Below, in pieces: positions 1 through 11,940 of a stretch of 64,000 bases of DNA. How positions within the stretch are numbered: the stretch's first letter is position 1; the number at the start of each line of letters is the position of its first letter. A model generated the notes under the pieces. It was not told the DNA's origin and searched no databases. It worked only from the letters and a program-made list of their open reading frames with translations. A program made the position numbers and the translations under genes. Location: the NCBI GenBank assembly GCA_025093555.1, contig JAIWNF010000011.1, positions 372,001 to 436,000 of the forward strand, read 5' to 3'. Origin of the DNA: Circinella umbellata (Eukaryota; Mucoromycota; Mucoromycetes; Mucorales; Lichtheimiaceae).

Positions 1-914
1 TCAACATTCTATAACAATACAAATCTTGTTAATAATCTGCAATAGATTATATAAACGCTTTGTCTTGCTTGCCACTACACTCAAAATATCTCCTCTTCTT
101 TCTTTTCTGATTTTCCCACCTTATATCCCAGTCTCCCATTGAACCAACCCCTTTCTTTCTAAACCCCCCCTTATTTTTCTCACGAGTTCAATCCAATTCT
201 CTTTTCTTTTTTTCATTTCCCTGTATAATTTTACCTTGCCAGTGGTGCTGCCCAACTTCAATGGGATATTTTCACCAATTGTAGTAGTAGAAAGATCGGG
301 TCCTGGCTTATTACCTTCTTCTTCACCAAACTTGGCCCACTTTTTACGTTGAGCAACTGACTTGTTGACATGTTCTGTAACGAGCTTTGAACGAATCTTT
401 CGCGTAACCTGACGTTTTTTTATATATTTATTCAAATTTAGTTAATTATGTCTTTAATCAACCTTGTACAACCGAGAAAAAAAAGAGATTTTACCTTGAC
501 TTTCTTGCCATCTTCATTTTCTCGGAATTCAATGATAGTTTTAATACCATTTTCGTCAGTGAATACCTTTGGTTGAAAGGCATCTATAATTATTGTTATT
601 AAATATTTTCAACAAAGCCAGTAATTTATGAAAAAATACAGAGGTCAATCGAATTAGTCGTTATTAATAATTTGCATTTAAGTGGCGTAATCGTTTCTTC
701 AATTAATGCTGTTGACTTTTTTCTTTTTAAGTTTCGCGATCAAAAAAAAACTCACCTTCTTCCTCTTCAATTTCGTCAGCCCATGAATGCTTTGATGGTG
801 TTCTATAAAAATTGGTAAGGTTGTAAATTATTTTAAAATTTCGTTTTCGTATAATCGGTTGTTGTTGAATCCAATGAATGCTTTTTTTTCTACATACACT
901 GTGTCGACGGCCAT
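1..914 (-). CDS. TIF35: Translation initiation factor eIF3 subunit G (partial, frame break)
   Basis: N-terminal half of eIF3g, a component of the eIF3 complex that recruits the 40S subunit to mRNA in the cytosol. Exons on the minus strand: 898-914, 756-802, 495-585, 235-408, and probably one starting at position 8 and leaving the window. The start gives MAVDTVTPSKHSWADEIEEE; the SWADE motif is typical of eIF3g N-termini. Later come TDENGIK, EFRENEDGKKVKV and the signature KKWAKFGEE...GPDLSTTTIGEN. The zinc knuckle and the C-terminal RRM should lie beyond the left edge. Phase is consistent at all junctions, but exon 495-585 changes frame at a six-A run (540-545 on the plus strand as T). So the gene as written does not encode a continuous protein, although both sides are conserved. 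I read this as a one-base homopolymer deletion or two-base insertion, probably a sequence error. Family identity is very secure; the position-8 acceptor is tentative. Confidence 0.88.
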
Positions 915-2537
915 TTTCTTTATATGTTAAAGGTTCTTTGATCGTTCGAAAATATCGGCAAAAGAATTTTTTTTTGTATTGGATAGAAAAGCCCAACAAA
1001 AAGCGGAGGCGAGACAGGAGAGCGTGACTTCCGCTTTTTTTCGCCCTCAAGCACTTTTTTTCTTGGGCCGCTGTCAAATCTCACTTTGTTGAGGGATAGC
1101 AGTAAGTAAATTTTGATCCAGTTTTTGATATTATTATTTTCAACAGCTGCTTCATAACGCATTGTTCTTTTGTATGTGTTTGTATAATTCATTAAAATAT
1201 CTATACAGTCCAAAGAGAATATTGTATAAAGATTTTGTATTTTAATGTGGCTTACAATGAAAATTCCTACTTTTACAAAGAATAAAGTTTAAAAATTGTA
1301 ATTCTCCCTGTGTTGTGAAAAACTCGATTGATAGCATAAGTAATAACCTATTAATACTGAACTGCAACACAATCCTAAACATGTAGAGACTATTATGTAT
1401 AAAGTCAACGCCGAGTGATTCTTCTTAATTAGTTTTAAAAGTCATAAACCTTCCATACTATCTCCCTTTAGTTCCAACATTCTGATACCTATCGATTAGA
1501 GCAATATAGAGGACAACACTACCAGACATATTTTGTCTTTTTATAATCTTTAATAATCCGATATCAAAAAAAAAAATTGAGATATACAGTCCTGTAGCAG
1601 TTTATCTTTTCCTCGAGGTGTTGAGGTAGAGTTTCATACGTAAAGATGTATTGAGACTATGATAGCACATGTTGTTCTTCACATAATTACATTCTAAACA
1701 ATACATACTTACTTTTAACTTGGTATTCTGACTACGTATTACATTAGCCAATCCTTATCAAACTTTGTACTCGATCACTCAATAATTAAACCGTTCGTTA
1801 TAAAATAAAACTTTTTGATAATGATCCGTCAGTAGTATAATTGTTGATTAACATGAATTATGTGTAACAGATTGACGGTATGAACAAAAACCGATGGTTA
1901 TAATAAGGTTTTAAATAATGCTGTACGTATAATAGCAAATTATTCTTTTTAATTAAGCAAAGGAGAACTATTAGGGATACTTCACACCTAAAAATTCCTA
2001 GACAAGTTTTAGCCCTCATACTATATACACTATAGTAGCAATAGATGTACTCACACGCCAGTAATATATTTAGTTTTTAGCCACCTAATATGTAACTTTA
2101 ACGCTAGTCATTTACGTATTGTTTGATATAAACTCATATACGTACGCGACAATTCTCACGTGCTGCACACAATGATGTATTAATGAAAGAAAATAGGAAA
2201 TCTTAAACTACCTATTATTCATAAAAAAATCATGAAAGTTTTCAAGGCATATAATCATAATTATTGTATAGAACTTTACATAGCCAATAATATACTATAT
2301 AGTACATTAGTTCGTTGTTTATAAAAAACCATTAAAAATTGGAGTATCCATGAGGATCCAAATTACACCTATTAATACCTATATCCTTTTTTATAATCAA
2401 ACACCTAACCATTCAAATAATGCCGCTGGTAAGTGAATTCAAGTCACGAACTGAATTTTCTATATTCGTCTTTATACTGCAACTTCACTTTTTTTTTTTT
2501 TACTGTTCCTTTCTTTTCCGAAAACTTGGGTTCCTAC
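915..2537. other. Divergent intergenic region, eIF3g / DUS3
   Basis: About 1.6 kb of AT-rich DNA between two divergently transcribed genes. Reading frames on either strand are short and low in complexity. I see no RNA gene or mobile element. Several TACGTA palindromes occur (for example 1733-1738). An ATG at 2420 followed by GTAAGT was considered as an upstream exon of the next gene, but the phase does not fit. Confidence 0.6.
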
Positions 2538-5500
2538 ATGTCAGATCCTACTCCTGCTACTAGTACTACTACACTTCCAGAACATCGACCTGGTGAAGCA
2601 CGTATCAAAGCTCAGTATGTGTTTCTTTGCTTTGTTTTTTTTTTCGAATAAATCAAGTTGGATCAAGTCAATGAAAATCCCCCTTTTTTTTTCTTTGATA
2701 TATTTTAACAATTATTGTTTATTAACGTTTGATCGATCGTAAAACAATATATAGATTTCGTAAAGAAAAATGGTTTGATAATGAGGACGAAAACCAAGAA
2801 GCTATGAATGCCGTATTTGGTGACGAAGATGCTGAAGGTGGAAGATTCTCTGGTGGTGGTGGTGGTGGCAACAATAAAAATAAAAAGGGCAAAAAAGTTA
2901 GAGGTGCGAATAAAGGCCAACGAGGCAAAAAGAGAATTGAAGATGAAGTTAGAGTAAGTAAGAGTCTTTTTATCTTCTATCATTCATGATATAATCAAAC
3001 TATCTGCTAGTTCGGATGTGTAGCTAAGCAACCGAATTATTATCTTTATTTTAGATTTGTAAACCCGTTGCCCTTGGTAATGAATGTCCTTTTGGAGAAG
3101 AGTATGGTTTTTTTTTACTACTTTTTACTTTTTTTATTTCGATGGATATGATTTTTTAACTTTAAATTATGCATAATTTATAGTTGTAAATTTTCGCATG
3201 ATCTTCAAAAATATTTGGAAGCAAAACCAGCTGATATTGGTGATAAATGTCCTCAATTCGAAATGTTTGGCAAGTAAGTTAATGCAAAAAAAAAGAGATA
3301 TATTTAATGGATGATCATGATATATATTTAATTGTTTTATATTGAATTAGATGTCGGAATGGTTACAAATGTCGATTTTTAAAGGCTCATATGGATGAAA
3401 ATAATAAACTCATTATCAATCAAGAGGTACATTTATAAATTATATACATTCATTTAAGTAGATACAACTGATTATTAATACTTTTAATAATAATAGCTTG
3501 CAGAAAAGGATATCCCTCACACTCGTAATGGAATTTCATCTGATATTCAATTCAAACTTGCAAAATTCAAGGTAAAAAAAATAACATTTTTTTTTTCATT
3601 TTTTAACGTAATATATTACTACTATATAAGTAATTTAACGTATTTTTCGTTATATGTGTATGTAGTACGAATTCCCAAAGTCGACTCTATTCATTGAGCA
3701 ATGTAAAAAGGAGGTTGAAGAAGAAGAGTCGATGAAAGCAACGAACCGAAAGCGAAAATTAGAAGAGCTTCAAAGAGAAGAAGATAACGATAACAAGGAG
3801 GAACAGTCGACTGGGGATATCCAAAAGACAGAAGAAAAGCAAGAAGTCAAGGAAGAAGAAAAGCCACAGGATTCTATGAAAGACGAGAAAGATATCAATA
3901 AGGAGGAAGTAAAGATTCCGGAATCTACAAAAGAAAAGAAAGAAGAAGAATCTATTGATAAGGAATTAGCTGATGTGGATATGAATGTTGAACCAAAAGT
4001 AGGACCTATTGATGAAGAGCGTCCTTATAAAAAGGTATTTTTTTTTCTTGAATCCACTTATAATAATAGGAATAGTATTTGTACACAAAAAAAAACAGAG
4101 ATTATTAATACGGATTCTTTTGTTTTTTCCTATCTTTTTTAGTTGATTGACTTCAGTAACAAGACATATCTCGCTCCTTTGACAACTGTGGGAAATTTGC
4201 CTTTTAGACGTATTTGTAAAGAATATGGTGTAGATATTACTTGTGGTGAAATGGCTATGGCAAAAAATTTACTTCAGGTAATAAATATAATATAAAGCAA
4301 ACAAAGTAAGAAAAAGAATTTTAATTTTTAAGACATCACAATGTTTTATTATTTAGGGTCAACAATCCGAATGGGCCTTGACTAAACGTCACGTAAGCGA
4401 AGATATCTTTGGTATTCAGGTAAATAATAACAATAATTTTGTTCATCTATTATTAGCATTATTACGTTATTATTTTAAATAACTTATTCTTTTTGCTTAT
4501 AAAGATCTGTGGTAGCAAATATGATCAAGTTACTAAAGTATGCGAAGTAATCAATAATGAGATCGATGTGGACTTTGTTGATCTTAATATGGGTTGTCCT
4601 ATCGACCTTGTCTTTAACCAGGTAATATAAATTATTGTAGAAACATGAAACTCGCCCATATGAAAAGTAATATTGATTGCATAATTTATGTGTATTTTTT
4701 TTAGGGTGCTGGTTCTGCACTTCCTGAGCATAAGGGCAGAATGCGTAAAACTTTGCGTGGTATGACTCAAGTATTAGAAATCCCTACTACTGTTAAATTC
4801 AGAACAGGTGTAAAGAAAGGCGTATATACTGCTCATAAATTATTACCTATCTTTGAGGATCTGGTATGTAACAATATATCTACATAATTTTGTTTTTTCA
4901 TTTTTTCAAAATTAGCTACTAACAACTTTCTTCCCCTTGATATATGTTATAGAACATTGGACTTGGAACTGTAAGATTATTATTGGAAAACAAAATATCT
5001 ACATTTTAAATACCCTATTTGTGACATATATGTTTTGATAATACCACGGAATTTTTTTTAATATATTTATATATATATATGATAGATTCATGGTCGTTCT
5101 CGCCAACAACGGTATACAAGATTGGCTGATTGGGATTATGTTAAAGTTCTTAAGAATTCAGCAAGAAAAATGCCTATTTATGGTAATTAGTAGTTATTAT
5201 TAATATATATATATTCATTTACTAAATTATCAACTAACTTGATTATTCTCAATTTCTTTTTGTATATAAAAAAAGGTAATGGCGATGTTCTTAGTTTTGA
5301 AGAATATAATAAGCACAGAGAAGAAACTGGTGTTGACGGTATAATGATCGGCCGGTAATGTTCAACAAAATGAAAAAATATAACTTTTTCTTTTTTATAT
5401 TCTGAAGAAAAGAAAACCTGGAAATAAGAACTGAACAAATAATTATAATTATAGTGGTGGTTTGATAAAGCCATGGTTATTTACTGAAATCAAAGAACAG

Positions 5501-6109
5501 CGTCACTGGGATATCTCTTCTAAAGAACGTCTCGAAATGTTGCAACGTTTCTGTCAATATGGTTTAGAACATTGGGGTACCGATAGTCAGGTAAAGAAAA
5601 AGAAAATATTTGAAGATATTTAAAAACAGTTCTTATTATCTAACAATTGTATTGTATTATGATGTGTATATAAATATACTAGGGTGTAAATGCAACCAGA
5701 CGTTTCTTGTGTGAATGGCAATCTTTCTTATACAGGTAAACTCTTCTTTTTAGAAAAAAATTGATTTGCTCAAGATCGTAGACTTCGGTTATTAATTAAA
5801 TGATATTAAACTATAATAGATATGTTCCTGTCGGTTTACTTGAAGTTGTTCCTCAAAAAATTAATGAAAGAGCACCACCTTTCAATGGTAGAGATGATCT
5901 TGAAACACTGATGGCAAGTCCTAAATCATCTGACTGGGTTAAACTTAGGTAAGAATAGAGTTGATTTTAATTTTTGATAAAAAAAAAATTATAATTAATC
6001 ACCATGCATCTTTTTTTTTTTACTTTTTATTAGTGAAATGCTTCTTGGACCTGCTCCAGAGGATTTCAATTTTGTGCCTAAACATAAGGCTAATTCTTTT
6101 GAGGTATAG
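2538..6109 (+). CDS. DUS3: tRNA-dihydrouridine(47) synthase Dus3
   Basis: Flavoenzyme that reduces uridine 47 in the variable loop of tRNAs. Eighteen exons: 2538-2614, 2755-2953, 3055-3101, 3184-3273, 3351-3426, 3497-3571, 3666-4034, 4143-4277, 4357-4419, 4505-4621, 4705-4863, 4953-4970, 5086-5182, 5276-5354, 5455-5590, 5683-5735, 5820-5948, 6034-6109; 664 residues. Two CCCH fingers lie near residues 90-155 (C-x8-C-x5-C-x3-H, then C-x8-C-x5-C-x5-H), the Dus3 hallmark. An acidic Lys/Glu-rich linker follows, then the TIM-barrel Dus domain with [13 protein letters not shown], the catalytic-Cys motif NMGCP followed by [16 protein letters not shown] and GIMIGRG. Exon 12 is an 18-nt microexon encoding NIGLGT. 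The start at 2538 gives MSDPTPATS and is the first in-frame ATG that keeps phase. The 3' end is convergent with the next gene, 346 bp away. Confidence 0.93.
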
Positions 6110-6455
6110 TATATGCTCTATTACCCCTTGGAGGACTAGTGTTTTTATTAAAATGTTGTTAAAATAGAAAACTTATCAAATCAATTTATATAGGGTTAAA
6201 AAAAGTAATATTAATTTTGTTAATAATAATAATAATAAAAGTAGTATAATTGTATATGATCCAATGTTTTTTTTGTGCCATTATATTATAATTTTTTATT
6301 ATTGTTAAGTAATTTATTTTTCAATAAGGAGACAAGGATGTTTATCCGTTTTCTATAAGTCTTATTATTATTATTAAAGGAATTTATAGTTTATGTATGT
6401 GCTTTTGTATTCAACCATCTGTTGCTACGTATGTTATAATTTACTATTATTATTT
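6110..6455. other. Convergent 3' intergenic region
   Basis: 346 bp of very AT-rich DNA between the stops of DUS3 and the Icp55 gene, rich in TAA/TTA repeats and T-runs. It must carry both 3' untranslated ends. AATAAA-like strings are present, but none can be singled out as a functional signal. Confidence 0.55.
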
Positions 6456-8783
6456 TTAATTGGTGTTGGCACAACAATATTCGATATCAACAACTTCCTT
6501 GGGTGCCGTAGCAGTTAAAACATAAGGTTCCTCATCACCAATAACGCAATTATCTTCAATTCGAATAGCAATGCCTTGATATTTTTCAGGGAAACGGCTA
6601 TCATAAGGTACATAAATTCCAGGTTCAATGGTAACTACCATATTCTTTTTCAATTTACGTGAACGATCTAAATCATGACAATCATGAACATCTAAACCAA
6701 GATAATGCCCAACATGATGTGGATATAAAACCCGCTCAAGTTCCTTAATAAACAAATAGGTTGTATGTTTCTTGTTAGTACTCTAACTTATCCTCAACAA
6801 CAATCACTTGCTTTTCTTTCCCTCTTACCCAAGTATTGACTTTAAATCCAATTTTGGCTAATTCTTCTTTCATTAACCGTGTAGATACAGAATGAATACC
6901 ATGTAATGAAATATTGGCTTTTTCGGAACAAAGCTATATAAAAAATTTAAACGATTTCATAAGTTAAAAAAGAACGATAAGTAAATCCTATCCTATAGTA
7001 ATAACATTCAATATACCTTAATACAAGCTTTGTTAACATTAAGAACAGCTTGATAAAGTTCTCGTTGAGGTTCAATGAATTTACCATTAACAGGCCATGT
7101 TCGTGTAATATCACTTGCATAACCATTATATTCACCACCACAATCCACTAATACAAGATCACCATCACTAAAAAATATAAATAGTAATACATTCAATATA
7201 TCAATAAGTAGAATAATAAATCATTCTCCATTTGATGATCCAAAACAAGACAAAAAAAATATCCTTACTTCATTTTCATATCATTACGAACATAATGCAT
7301 TGAAAGTCCATTAGGACCACTTGCAACCACGGGAACATAAGCGAGTATACTAGAACCACGCATACGGCACTCATAATCCAATTTAGCCCATAATTGCGCT
7401 TCAGTAAATTCGGGACTAGTCCATTTCATTGCCTATCATTTCATTAACTAAATATCTTTTTCCCTTATCCTTATTTTTTTTTAATATGTATTTTTTTTAC
7501 CTCAATGAATGATTTAGCACTAATTTGACCTGATTTTTTCATAACTTCAATTTCATAATCACTTTTAATAATACGTAATTCTTGGATTAATACTGAAAGT
7601 GGTTTAATAGATCGTTGATTTTTGGCTAAACATAATCAATTCATTCATGAGTTAATATATATATGAAAATTTGTGGTTTTTTTCTTCAAATATTTTACAC
7701 ACCCTTAAAAAAATTGAACAAGGAATGAGATGATGATGATGACCTACCAAAATCAACCATACTCTTCACTGTATTTTCAGAAAGAATAGAGGGGGTTAAA
7801 ACAGGACTATCCATGAAAACATGTTTAGAAAGTAAAGCATCTTTAATAAACATTGGAAATCGTTCACTATCAAATGCCTATAAAAAATCAAAAATTTTAA
7901 TATGATACAAATTCACCACCCATCAAACATTTAAGATAAGAATAAGGATATGTATTTACCTCATCTGCAGCAAATAATTCCTTTACTCCTTCTACACCTG
8001 TACGTGGACCATCCCATAATTCAGCAGATGGATTTTTGGGTGGAATAAACATTGTTTGTTTATAACCTCTTTCCGAATCGTTCTTTTCTTACATAAGGTC
8101 ATTTATTTTATTTATTTTGGTTTTTAGAAGAAATCAAAATTACATAGTATTCTTTTAGATAATAATAAAAATGATAGCTTACCTAAAATCATTGCAGAAT
8201 CAGGTTCATTAAATCCAGAAAGATACCAAAAATCGGTATTCTGATGATATGGATAAAAAACATTATTGGACATATAACGTGTACCATAACCTGCACTAAT
8301 GACTGTACTGCCTTCAGGCAATGCTTTCATTAATTTAGCGCGTCGATGTTCATATTCAACAGCGGGAATACCTGGCGTTACTGTTATTTATATATGTATA
8401 TGTATATGTATATGTCAGAAACGATATAATAATAATCATAATAATAAATATATATAAACAAAAGAGTATAATATATGGCTTGCCTTCACCCTTTTTTAAA
8501 AGATATGGATGACTAAAAACGGTAGGTTGGCCAAAAGAACGTAAATGAGTTTCAGGAACTAAATTAGACTTTGTTGTCCCCGAGAAATGAGCTACTTTAT
8601 TATTATTTAAACAATTAAATGGTCGAAAACGACGCGAAGAAGCTATAAATAGTATTATATGACATATACAAGTTTCTGAAAGTATGAGAAACTAATTTTT
8701 ATATAGAATTCCTCCCACAAGTATTTGAATTAAGAGTAATAAGAAAACTTGCCAGTAATATATCTTTGAACATGACTATACAT
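6456..8783 (-). CDS. ICP55: Mitochondrial intermediate-cleaving peptidase Icp55 (M24B aminopeptidase P family)
   Basis: Metallo-aminopeptidase of the XPNPEP3/Icp55 group, which removes one residue from proteins after the mitochondrial processing peptidase and so stabilises them. Ten exons: 8753-8783, 8484-8642, 8183-8380, 7960-8087, 7748-7877, 7501-7625, 7269-7432, 7017-7167, 6829-6933, 6456-6743; 492 residues. The N-terminus ([19 protein letters not shown]) is basic and lacks acids, as expected for a matrix-targeting sequence. The AMP_N domain has [16 protein letters not shown] and [11 protein letters not shown]. The M24 domain keeps all five metal-ligand motifs: [13 protein letters not shown], the His of HHVGHYLG, the Glu of TIEPGIY and the Glu of RIEDN. 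Introns 1 and 2 (8643-8752 and 8381-8483) begin with GC rather than GT; no nearby GT preserves the frame. Confidence 0.93.
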
Positions 8784-9298
8784 TTTAATTATATTTATAT
8801 ACAAGTGTCAATGAATAAAAAGATATAAGAAAAAATTAGTTATTTGCTTGAATTTACACACACACACACACACATAAAAGCAGTCAAAAACTATCCAGGC
8901 ATATTTTTTTTTTTATCTTGAATGCCTCCGCTTTTTCATTCTAGTAACTATCTTATAATTCAAAACCAAATATCATTAAAACCATGTTATATAAAATATA
9001 TAAAATATATTAAATTGTTATATAAGAATACATAGGCAAAGTTGCTGTTAATATTGGCCATTCAATTTATATAATGATTTTTTATTCAGTAGAGATAGGA
9101 GATTTTCACCTTTCTCTCTCCTTGATTGCATCAAAGTAATTTATTGATGAAACAGTATCGGAACCTTAATGTTTTTTTAGCCCATTTTAAAGATGATTGG
9201 ATGTTTAAAACACGAAACCAAAGCTTTCAGTTAGTCGATTTTTACTTCTTTATACTTTTTCTTTTTTTTTTTGTTGCATTTTAGAAAAAATAATAATA
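8784..9298. other. Divergent promoter region, ICP55 / VMA9
   Basis: About 515 bp between two divergently transcribed genes for mitochondrial and vacuolar functions. It contains a short CA repeat near 8857-8874 and T-rich tracts. No open frame of interest or recognisable operator was seen. Confidence 0.5.
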
Positions 9299-9872
9299 AT
9301 GTCTGGCTATAATCTCATTTGGGTATTTATTGCTGGAATCATTGCTTCAGCTGCAGGTTATGTATTGACACCAAAGGGTAATAATCAAACGTAAGTTGTT
9401 ATTTTTTATTTTCTTTTACGAGATGGGAGAAACACAAAAAATAAAGTACATTGAAACTCATATATTATTATACCGATTGTATATTATATATGTATATATA
9501 GCGTAATTCGTACGATTATTATTATGACCATTGCTTGTTGCTACATGTCGTACGTCTTATTAGTTTTCTTCATTTTATTATTTTAAATAGAGAAAAAAAA
9601 AGTAGACAAGAAGAGTGAAAAAAAAGGGGGGGGAAGAGAGAAGGACAAAAATATAGATAAACCGATATAATAATAAAAGAATCAAGAATCAAGAAGAGAA
9701 CGCGGATAATAATTTTATTTGACATGTGTATCGTATATAACTAATATTTTATCATATTATATGTCTGTGTTATGTTATATATCATTTATATAGGTGGGCT
9801 ATTACGTACCTCGCTCAACTTCATCCATTAATTTTCCCAAAAAAGACTGGTTTGCGACCTCATCTTGAGTAG
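9299..9872 (+). CDS. VMA9: V-type proton ATPase subunit e (Vma9)
   Basis: Small hydrophobic subunit of the membrane Vo sector of the vacuolar H+-ATPase, needed for assembly of the proton pump. Exons 9299-9390, 9502-9549 and 9794-9872 give 72 residues, the normal family size. Two transmembrane helices are visible: residues about 6-24, and about 34-56 running through TIACCYMSWAITYLAQLHPL. The last stretch and the PKG-NNQT motif between the helices are strongly conserved in the family. It was too short and too split to stand out as an open frame. Phase is consistent at both introns. Confidence 0.95.
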
Positions 9873-10834
9873 AAAAAAACTCAACTCTTTTACTTTCCAA
9901 CTCATTATTTCCATTATATTATTATACAAAATACATGACACCAACCAAATTCACCAATAACTCGTCAAATTACAATACCCTCTGATACATCCACCCACAC
10001 ACATCCTTTACTGATTCTTACTATTCAGCACTAGTAACTTCTTTTTTTTTCTTCGGTTGCCTGTAAACACATCCTTTTTAACTTCTTTGTTATATATATA
10101 AATATATATATGTAAAGTGCATTAAAAATATTTTATATTTTTTATACACAACATGTTCTTTTTGACATGTATAGTATATTCTACTCCCTTGCTATCTCTT
10201 TTTGGGAAAGGGTTTTTTTTATTAGGGGAATAAATAATAAGAATAAGCTGAAGACCAAAAAAGCTTATTGGAATTGGGTCTGATGTAACCTTAATATTGT
10301 TGCACAGAAAAAAAAGTTATATTATGATATAGTTGTAATATATACTCTCTGTTTTTATTTGGCTTGAATTTTTCTTTTTCTCTCTCTTCTATTTTCTCCC
10401 TTCTCTTTTTTACCTCTTTAAAACAATCATATATTAAATTTTTTTTTAATATTTATTGGTCACAGCCTCCTTTCCTTTCTTTTCACTTTCTTTTCTCTAT
10501 TTGTATAATTAAGGGTTTTTATATAATCCTATCTCTTTTTTCTTTTCTAATCATTCCTCACGCTTATACACACGTACGCACCTAATTTCTCTCGATATCA
10601 ATAACAATAAACGAATACTAATAACTAGAACAATACCCTACACACCAAGTCATAACATATACATTTAACAGAACCCCCCAAAAAAAACGTAAAGAACCTA
10701 TCAAAGAAAAAAAAAGTCTCATATAACGAAACGAAATAATTTTTTTTAAACTGACATTTTCGTCATTCATAATTTTTATAGACATCATCTCTTTTCATTT
10801 TGACATTGTAAAATAATTATAATAATAGATTACC
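9873..10834. other. Intergenic region
   Basis: About 960 bp of AT-rich DNA holding the VMA9 3' end and the upstream region of the next small gene. It has long T- and A-runs and pyrimidine-rich stretches around 10370-10600. I see no further gene or RNA. Confidence 0.5.
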
Positions 10835-11241
10835 ATGGGATTAATGGATAAACTCAAGACTCAACTTGACCTTTGGAAACTTGAAAAGTATACAAAGCGT
10901 CGCCAAGTTACAACACCCGAATTTGAACAAAAAGGTAAAAATGGAACCCCACTTTATCTATTTTTGTATACAACAAATAGCCATCATTATTTATCAGGTT
11001 ATTAATCAAAAAAAAAATTGAATTGAATTGAATTGAATTTATAGATCGTGATTTTTATCGTCATTATTATCAGGATGGTGTATATCTTCATCAACATCAA
11101 AAGGCTGCTACTGGTGAAGTACGACCACCACCTACTTTACCTAGTAATAACAATAATAAGAGCTTAAATAGAAAGTCAACTATGCTCGGAAGAAAAAGTG
11201 AACATATCACCCGATGCAGCGAATCTTATAATTACTCATAA
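10835..11241 (+). CDS. Small hypothetical protein, 98 aa
   Basis: Two exons, 10835-10934 and 11045-11241. The N-terminus MGLMDKLKTQLDLWKLEKYT is basic and amphipathic and is followed by KRRQVTTPEFEQK, then DRDFYRHYYQDGVYLHQHQK. The tail is Ser/Asn-rich (PPPTLPSNNNNKSLNRKST). No family is recognised. A small basic charged protein with no signal peptide or membrane segment is all that can be said. The gene is supported by a strong Kozak-like ACCATGG, a phase-preserving GT...AG intron and a protein-like, non-repetitive first exon. It sits alone, just upstream of the MITE-like element. Confidence 0.6.
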
Positions 11242-11938
11242 AAAACATTTGCTTTTTTTTATACGCTGTTGTTATAATTAATAATTTATTTTTATTTCAT
11301 CACACACATCTATTATCATCCATCATTTTATATTTTATATACATTCTCACCTTTTTTTGCACTTTTTTTTACAACTAAAAAACAATAATGCTAACTTTGG
11401 ATAATTGTTATAGTATGCAACAAGAACTTCTTTCTTTAGAAAAACTTTCCTTCTCTTCTATTCCTTCTCTTCCCACACCCCAATTTAGTAACCTCATACT
11501 CACGCCTTGTACATTATATTTATTGGCATTTAAATGATACTTAATAAGAAAAACGTTTTTTTATAGTAATAATGGTCATTGTCATGACAACAATATCTTT
11601 AAATTATGTTGTCATAGAAATTAATCAATTGTATATAGAGTCAGGACCGTTAACTCTTTTTTTTAAAGATCCCTATTCCGTGTGACATATTACTTAATTC
11701 AGGGTCGTTACATTTTTTTACTCGTAGAAATTGTTACACCCATTGGGCTTGTTTTTTTATTTATAGGAGCATCAAGTTTCCTCAAGCTTTTTTTTTATGT
11801 TTATTCCTTATGTAAGCTAAAAATACAGGAAACATTTTATACTCTTACTTTTTGGTAAAAAAAATAATACTCACTAGCCTCACGTTTTATATGAACTTAC
11901 AACGTAACAAATCTACTTATTTCTTTAAAAAAATTATA
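11242..11938. other. Intergenic region left of the MITE-like element
   Basis: About 700 bp of AT-rich DNA that would hold the 3' untranslated region of the 98-aa protein gene. No further coding potential is visible on either strand. Confidence 0.5.
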
Positions 11939-11940
11939 TA

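Noticed and set aside
540..546. Programmed -1 frameshift (A AAA AAC) in eIF3g
   Set aside because: The heptamer is not positioned in the zero frame as X XXY YYZ, and eIF3g is not known to use frameshifting; a homopolymer error is simpler.
2420..2428. ATG CCG CTG followed by GTAAGT as a first exon of DUS3
   Set aside because: Joining it to the next exon breaks the reading frame; the in-frame ATG at 2538 gives a complete, sensible N-terminus.
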